A model generated the notes under the pieces. It searched no databases. It was not told the DNA's origin and saw only the letters and a program-made list of their open reading frames with translations. Shown in pieces: positions 59,444-64,000 of a stretch of DNA of 64,000 bases (positions are counted from its first letter, which is position 1; each line of letters begins with the position of its first letter). The position numbers and the translations under genes are program-made. Source of the DNA: Schistosoma mansoni (lineage: Eukaryota > Platyhelminthes > Trematoda > Strigeidida > Schistosomatidae); contig NC_031496.1 of NCBI RefSeq assembly GCF_000237925.1, forward strand, positions 16,064,571-16,128,570. The letters are read 5' to 3'.

Positions 59444-59914
59444 CTAGTCTGGACGTGAGACGAAAGTCTCGTCTGTAGACGGGGCAGATGACACGTGCTG
59501 TTGACTGGGACGTGAGAATGAGGTCTCAGAAGCATCTAGCGTGGGACCCGAAGTAGATGTAGAGATCCCGCTAGGAGCTTTGATGGGTCTAGCATTGGGT
59601 CTCGGCTTATCAGGTAGGGCACTGTCATCGACGTGTGCTGGCATGAGACAATCAATGCTGACTACTTCGACGTGGCCATGTCGATCAACCTCGAAGGTCT
59701 TTTCGTGACGGAAAATCATGCGAAAAGGGCCTTCGTAAGGCTGTTTGCTCAGATTGACCGTAAGTTGTCGTGTACCATAGTTAGGAATGACTGAGTCATC
59801 CGCAGCGCGTAGTCGAAGCATCGTAGCTTGAGACTTATAGTTACTGATAGGTACGACAGAAACTTGGGCACCTGTATCCACAAGGTACCTAGCGTTAGTG
59901 CGATAATCGTGCAC
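59444..59914 (-). pseudogene. Protease / integrase-tail fossil frame, unit 2
   Basis: Copy of the frame at 57063-57533, with the same protease signature and integrase tail. Confidence 0.75.
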
Positions 59915-59964
59915 GTAAAATAAACGGTCAAACTGAGGTGAAGGGCCGGTGAGTACGGCCGTAT

Positions 59965-60660
59965 TTACTCACCGGCTCGGGAAGTTCCCTCCTTGTATGA
60001 GCAGGGAGCTCGACAATGACGGGCACCGGCCCCGAAGGCACGGTGGAACCAGCACCAACTCGGACTCGCTTCCGAAACCGACTTTTGGCGTGGCTTGGAA
60101 GATGCCCGCTTGGGGCGAGTCGTTACGGCCTTACGAGATCGTGACCTGGGTCGGGGGACGTAGGGGGCTGGCACATTTGAGCGGTCTCGGAAACTGAGAC
60201 GAGTATGGATACATCTGTCCCTATCCCCATGAGCTGAAGGTCGTCTAGCATCGAAATCCATGTTTGAACGAGAAGTAGAGGCAACAATATAGTTGTCTTT
60301 GGAGCTAGTTCGTGCTAGAATTTTGTCTGCTATGAGGGCCACCTTGTTGAGTGGGGCGTCCTCGAGCATGGCCGTAAGAGTTGGTTGGATACTCGCTGGT
60401 AATGCTTCGAGCCATAACTCTTTGACTATCTCGGAGTCGGCTGTCGAGTTTCCTGCAAGGGATTGCAGGCGCGTGAGGTGGTGGCTCGGCTTAGCATCAC
60501 CCATAGGGTGACGTGCTAATAGAGTCCTCAATCGTTCCTCTCTTGATGGAAGGAAATGTCGAAGGATGAAATCCTTAAGACGGTCGTAAACGTTTGGAAC
60601 GTTGGGATTGAGGACAACCTCACGAACAGCGGTTAAGTGATCCCCGGGCAATGATTCCAA
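59965..60660 (-). pseudogene. gag-like fossil frame, unit 2
   Basis: Same 231-codon frame as at 57584-58279, begins MESLPGDHL close behind the primer-binding site. Identity of the two frames shows recent duplication. Confidence 0.8.
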
Positions 60661-60726
60661 AGCATAGGCGTACTTTTGCCTTTGGTTGGTTATGCGGCGG
60701 ATCTCAAATTGAGATTCCAGTGCCGC

Positions 60727-60746
60727 GAATCACGTCGGGCTCACCA
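60727..60746 (-). other. Primer-binding site, tRNA-Trp type
   Basis: Reverse strand, TGGTGAGCCCGACGTGATTC three bases inside LTR 3. It fits the 3' end of animal tRNA-Trp with one mismatch, the primer I recall for CsRn1-clade elements. A second copy is at 58346-58365. Confidence 0.7.
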
Positions 60747-60749
60747 GTT

Positions 60750-61140
60750 TGTAGTGAGTATTCCAAATACGGCTCACCAGTTTGTAGTGGATGTCGAGTC
60801 GAGGACGGACTATGATCACCACTACTATTCGATTACGCGCCCAAAAACGACTTGGTTCCTTTGATAGCTCGTAAATCAGAAGGCTTTATTAATCCAGATC
60901 AAGTATATTTATTGACGATCTCATGGTATCGAAATAATACCGAGACGTGCCAAAGAGTACAGGCAAAATGGGCAGTGCGTGAGCAAGTTCGAACCAAACC
61001 AGGCGGATAGCGAAACAAGAAGTGAAACTGATACAGTTAAACAAATACAGTAAAAAAATCTCTGGTACAATTGGTTACAATAATAATAATTGTTTCTGTC
61101 ATTCCAATCGTGTTCTTATCGAGACTGGCCGGTCACTACA
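60750..61140 (-). repeat. LTR 3 (right end of array; 5' LTR by orientation)
   Basis: 391 bp, essentially identical to LTR 2. Beyond its end at 61140 the sequence is unrelated (GATTGATTG). Confidence 0.88.
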
Positions 61141-61839
61141 GATTGATTGTAGGACAGTTGCTATGACTTCATATTTTAACGGAGAGTCTTTCTACCAACC
61201 AACTTCGAATCAGTCTCTGATATCACAGAAGGCTCGGAATTTCTATATTGTAGCAGAAATGCGCCTACACTCCCCAACAGTTCTACAAATGCAGAATCAG
61301 AAATTTTGGGATAAGATATCTTATCCTAGCAGCTGAGATAAGTGTACCAACAACGATGTAGACCACAATGATACGAGCTTACATTATTCTTCATTACTAT
61401 TTGAGACCCTATCCATAATGAACACCCTTCACAATGCTTAGAATGTGAAGCCAGTGCTTAAAGTTGCCTATCCACCTAATATTTGACTTTATTGTAACCC
61501 TTGGACTATCCACCAGTATCCTTTCTTTTGACAAGTGCCTGCCTAAATACCAATTTTCCAAACTTGCGTGAGTTTAGATTTTAAAGTTTCCACAATATTA
61601 CGATCGTTTCAGATAGTTAACAAGTTAAAGGTCAAGAATTTATTCGGACTTTTTTTGGATTTGTACTGAATCAACCGAGTAATTAGGTTAACAGCTTAAT
61701 GTATACTGAAGAATTATTTACAGTGCCTCCCGTCTGATGAGTCATTTTGGATCTACATTATCTGCCACGATTGGCATTTTACACAAGGAATCAATTCGGA
61801 ATTCTTCGTTTGTAAATATGTAGTCTAAGCTGGAAAGGT
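61141..61839. other. Unrecognised sequence right of the LTR array
   Basis: An open stretch to about 61336 on + has no recognisable domain. Nothing else supported. Confidence 0.4.
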
Positions 61840-62400
61840 TATTTTCATTAGCCTTGGTCTAGAATTCTCGTTTTTGTATGATTATCGTACCACCCTAGAA
61901 TATCACGTTCTTCACAACCAGGGTTCATGTTTCCTGGGACGCCTTGCACAATGATATTTCATCCGCGAAAAAACATCTCGCAAGGTTCCTTAAATATACT
62001 TCTGACGAGATAGCACTCAGAAAATGGAATATTAGGCATTTTGGTAACATTCTATTCCGATTTTCGCCAGTGATTAGTTAGCAGAATATCCCCTACATCA
62101 TCAGTGTTGGTAAACGCTACTCAAGTGAGTCTTTGATGATTTTGGTTATTGGAATCCTTCACCTAGGTAGGTCATGTAGCTGTGATTGTCTTCATGTATG
62201 TTGCAAATAAAGTCCTTTTGTTTGACATTCGGATTGCGTTTCGGATAACCGCGCCATTTCTGACTGATTGAATAATCTAAGGAGTAGGTTGGACGGCCAA
62301 ATTACTAGTTGACTTGCGTATAAGACCTTGTCTAATCAGAATTTTAAGCGGTCATATTTGGTCTTTTTAGGTTGCTTTCATGAGATCTCCGTGACCATTA
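61840..62400 (-). mobile_element. CR1-like LINE ORF1 fragment
   Basis: Parallels 53220-53930 of the CR1-like LINE over several hundred bases (CACAATGATATTTCATCCGC versus CACAATGATATTTCTTCCGC). Worn and frame-broken. No RT part remains next to it. Confidence 0.7.
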
Positions 62401-62949
62401 TGGTGTATCAGTTGTTAAATAAACCCTAGAAAAAGTTTAAGAACTTAAAAAAACAACCAATGCATTCTAAACAGATAAAGACGGTTGGTACAAAGGGTTA
62501 GGAAATACAGAAACTAGTATCGATGTGGGAAACTATGGAGACCGAACAGCAATCTGAGTCAAAACCTCAGTTAACTGTTAAATCGGATAAACTGAAAAAG
62601 GAAAGTAATCTATCGAACAATAAGCTTAGAACAGATTCCTTGAACCCAATATGGTACTTTTGTTGCGCTAGGACACATCAAATGTTTGAGAAGTTCAAAT
62701 CACGTTAGACCTAAACTACCGTTCGTAAAGCGCGCGTTTCCTTCCTCGGAAGCCTCGGAAACATGAGTTTGATATACCTAGTATTAATAAAACTAGATTG
62801 GTATATGGAGCTACCTATATACTATCAAGCGAGATGAAATTTTCGATGTAGACATTTAAGATGGCTGAAGAGCCTGTGAATTCCAAGGTTTGAAACATTA
62901 TCTGCTCTGATTCATGATTTCACCTGAAGATACGACTAGTTTCCTAGAT
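62401..62949. other. Unrecognised
   Basis: A 61-codon frame at 62523-62708 has no recognisable domain. Position relative to the LINE fragment suggests worn 5' LINE sequence. Confidence 0.35.
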
Positions 62950-63260
62950 TGACAACTAGCAACCAGTAACACCTATATTCGAAGCTTTCCCCAACCGAAT
63001 GGAATCAGAAGTCAGATGCGAAGAGATCGGAAAGATATATTTGATACGTTATCAATATATCGAGAAGTGTTTGCTCTAATCTGGCTGGTGAACGTAGGAG
63101 CTGTGTCCCACACTGGTTCGTAACGTGATCTGGTACGGATGCATGACCGAAAGCCTTCAGTTAAAGAAGTCCACTTAAGCAAATGTGGTCGTCATCCAAT
63201 GTCGAACACTTAATGAGCTATTGATTTTGGGGAATTATTCACAGCTACACACCGATGCTT
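62950..63260 (+). repeat. Dispersed repeat family B, copy 4
   Basis: Best-preserved unit: AATCAGAAGTCAGATGCGAA, GATCTGGTACGGATGCATGA, then CATCCAATGTCGAACACTTA and ATTTTGGGGAATTATTCACA. All four blocks recur in order on the reverse strand at 5816-5560. Confidence 0.7.
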
Positions 63261-63329
63261 CAAAGCTTGCATATGATTTTGTCACACATATTCCTTGTGC
63301 TCATCAATTGAACTATTCTATACCAGGCG

Positions 63330-64000
63330 GGGGAGAATGTTCAGGAAACGTCACGTCTGTTCACTTACGTGTCTGTCTATCACAGCCGTTCATACTGAAC
63401 TGGCTTATTCTTTAGTCATTGACTCATTTTTATTCTCATTATCAAGGTTTATTGACAAAAAGGGAAACCTGAGACTCATTTTTTAGCGACAACGTTTTGA
63501 ACTTTAAAGGCGTAGACGCCAGTTTAGAGCAAAACAAGACAGAGGACAGCCTCACGTGATGTGGATGTGGAAAACGTTCCATCCCGCCTTAGTGACCTAT
63601 GAAGCTTTGCAAATGTTTTTTATCAAGGCTGGAACGACATTGAGCAGCAGATCACTAGGAAAAACAATGGATGTTTCTAGAGCCCTAAAGGCTTCTATTT
63701 TGAATAAGTTGTTGTGGATTTATAAAGGATTATCATTCCATGAAGTTTCCGCAGACAAGACTTTATTATGCAATAGAAGATGGGAAGAAGCGCAGAGGTT
63801 AACTACCATATTTTGGAACAGATGGATACGAGAATATCTTTCGACACCTCGAACATGGGACAAACGGTTGAACATATGAAAATATCTATAACTAGGTGAC
63901 TTAGTTCTCACTAGCAATATTCAAGCAAGTAAGAGTCTATGGGCTAAGGAAATTGTCCCGCAAATAAGTTACGGCCCTGGCGGATGGGTTCAAACAGAGA
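63330..64000 (+). mobile_element. BEL/Pao integrase fossil, runs off the window
   Basis: RWEEAQRLTTIFWNRWIREY (63778-63837) is the hallmark of Pao integrase C-termini, and upstream RFIDKKGNLRLIF fits the integrase core. Continues to the window edge (ISYGPGGWVQTE near 63965). Broken in several places; resembles the schistosome Pao class. Confidence 0.8.

Larger units (their letters stand above)
55989..61140 (-). mobile_element. Tandem Ty3/Gypsy array: three LTRs, two internal regions (CsRn1/Boudicca-like)
   Basis: Structure LTR - internal - LTR - internal - LTR with a 2381-bp period. LTRs are bounded by TGTAGTG...CACTACA. Oriented on the reverse strand: primer-binding site after the right-hand LTRs, gag, protease, an integrase tail, and a polypurine tract before the next LTR. 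The gag zinc motif is C-x2-H-x9-C-x3-C, the CHCC type that I recall for the CsRn1 clade. No reverse transcriptase is seen, so it is a non-autonomous (broken) derivative. The two units look identical by eye, so the array is very young. No target-site duplication was found at the outer ends. Confidence 0.88.

Noticed and set aside
1-64000. CRISPR arrays, bacterial operons, rRNA
   Set aside because: None seen; repeats are dispersed or microsatellite, and gene structure is eukaryotic.

Overview
The window is AT-rich flatworm DNA, almost certainly from a blood fluke (Schistosoma). Three things point there: the host genes have clusters of 31-46 nt introns at the 5' end and multi-kilobase introns further on; the repeats are schistosome types (SM-alpha-like hammerhead elements, RTE-clade LINEs of SR2 type, CR1-like LINEs, Penelope-like remnants, CsRn1/Boudicca-type Ty3/Gypsy and Pao LTR elements); and the only clear coding exons belong to conserved animal genes. 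No bacterial features, CRISPR arrays or rRNA were seen.

Layout. 1-13871 is intergenic and holds dispersed repeats and a worn Gypsy integrase fossil. 13872-42126 (+) is one host gene, axonemal dynein intermediate chain 1 (DNAI1), which I could trace through 14 exons with consistent splice phases (651 codons plus stop). Its first seven exons fit in 0.9 kb and the other seven spread over 24 kb. The long introns hold an RTE LINE carrying a solo LTR (20.5-22.2 kb), a nearly full-length reverse-strand RTE LINE (35.7-38.75 kb), a Penelope-like remnant, and several hammerhead-ribozyme elements. 42.1-46.5 kb is intergenic with a worn CR1-like LINE.

46787-48013 (-) is the large last exon of a second host gene. 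It encodes a zinc-binding CxxC pair, an F-box and an E2 ubiquitin-conjugase fold in which glycine sits where the catalytic cysteine belongs. Its 5' exon(s) were not found.

48-64 kb is repeat country: a CR1-like LINE with ORF1, endonuclease and RT (-), worn Gypsy pieces, a very young tandem LTR-internal-LTR-internal-LTR Gypsy array at 55989-61140, a second CR1 ORF1 fragment, and a Pao integrase fossil running off the right edge.

The two host genes have no evident functional link: one is a motor subunit of cilia, flagella and sperm, the other a ubiquitin-system protein. The observations I rate highest are the apparently intact hammerhead ribozyme enclosed by 32-bp inverted arms (40916-41070), the F-box/pseudo-E2 fusion, and the tandem LTR array. 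All identifications rest on reading the sequence and remembered family motifs; no search was run.
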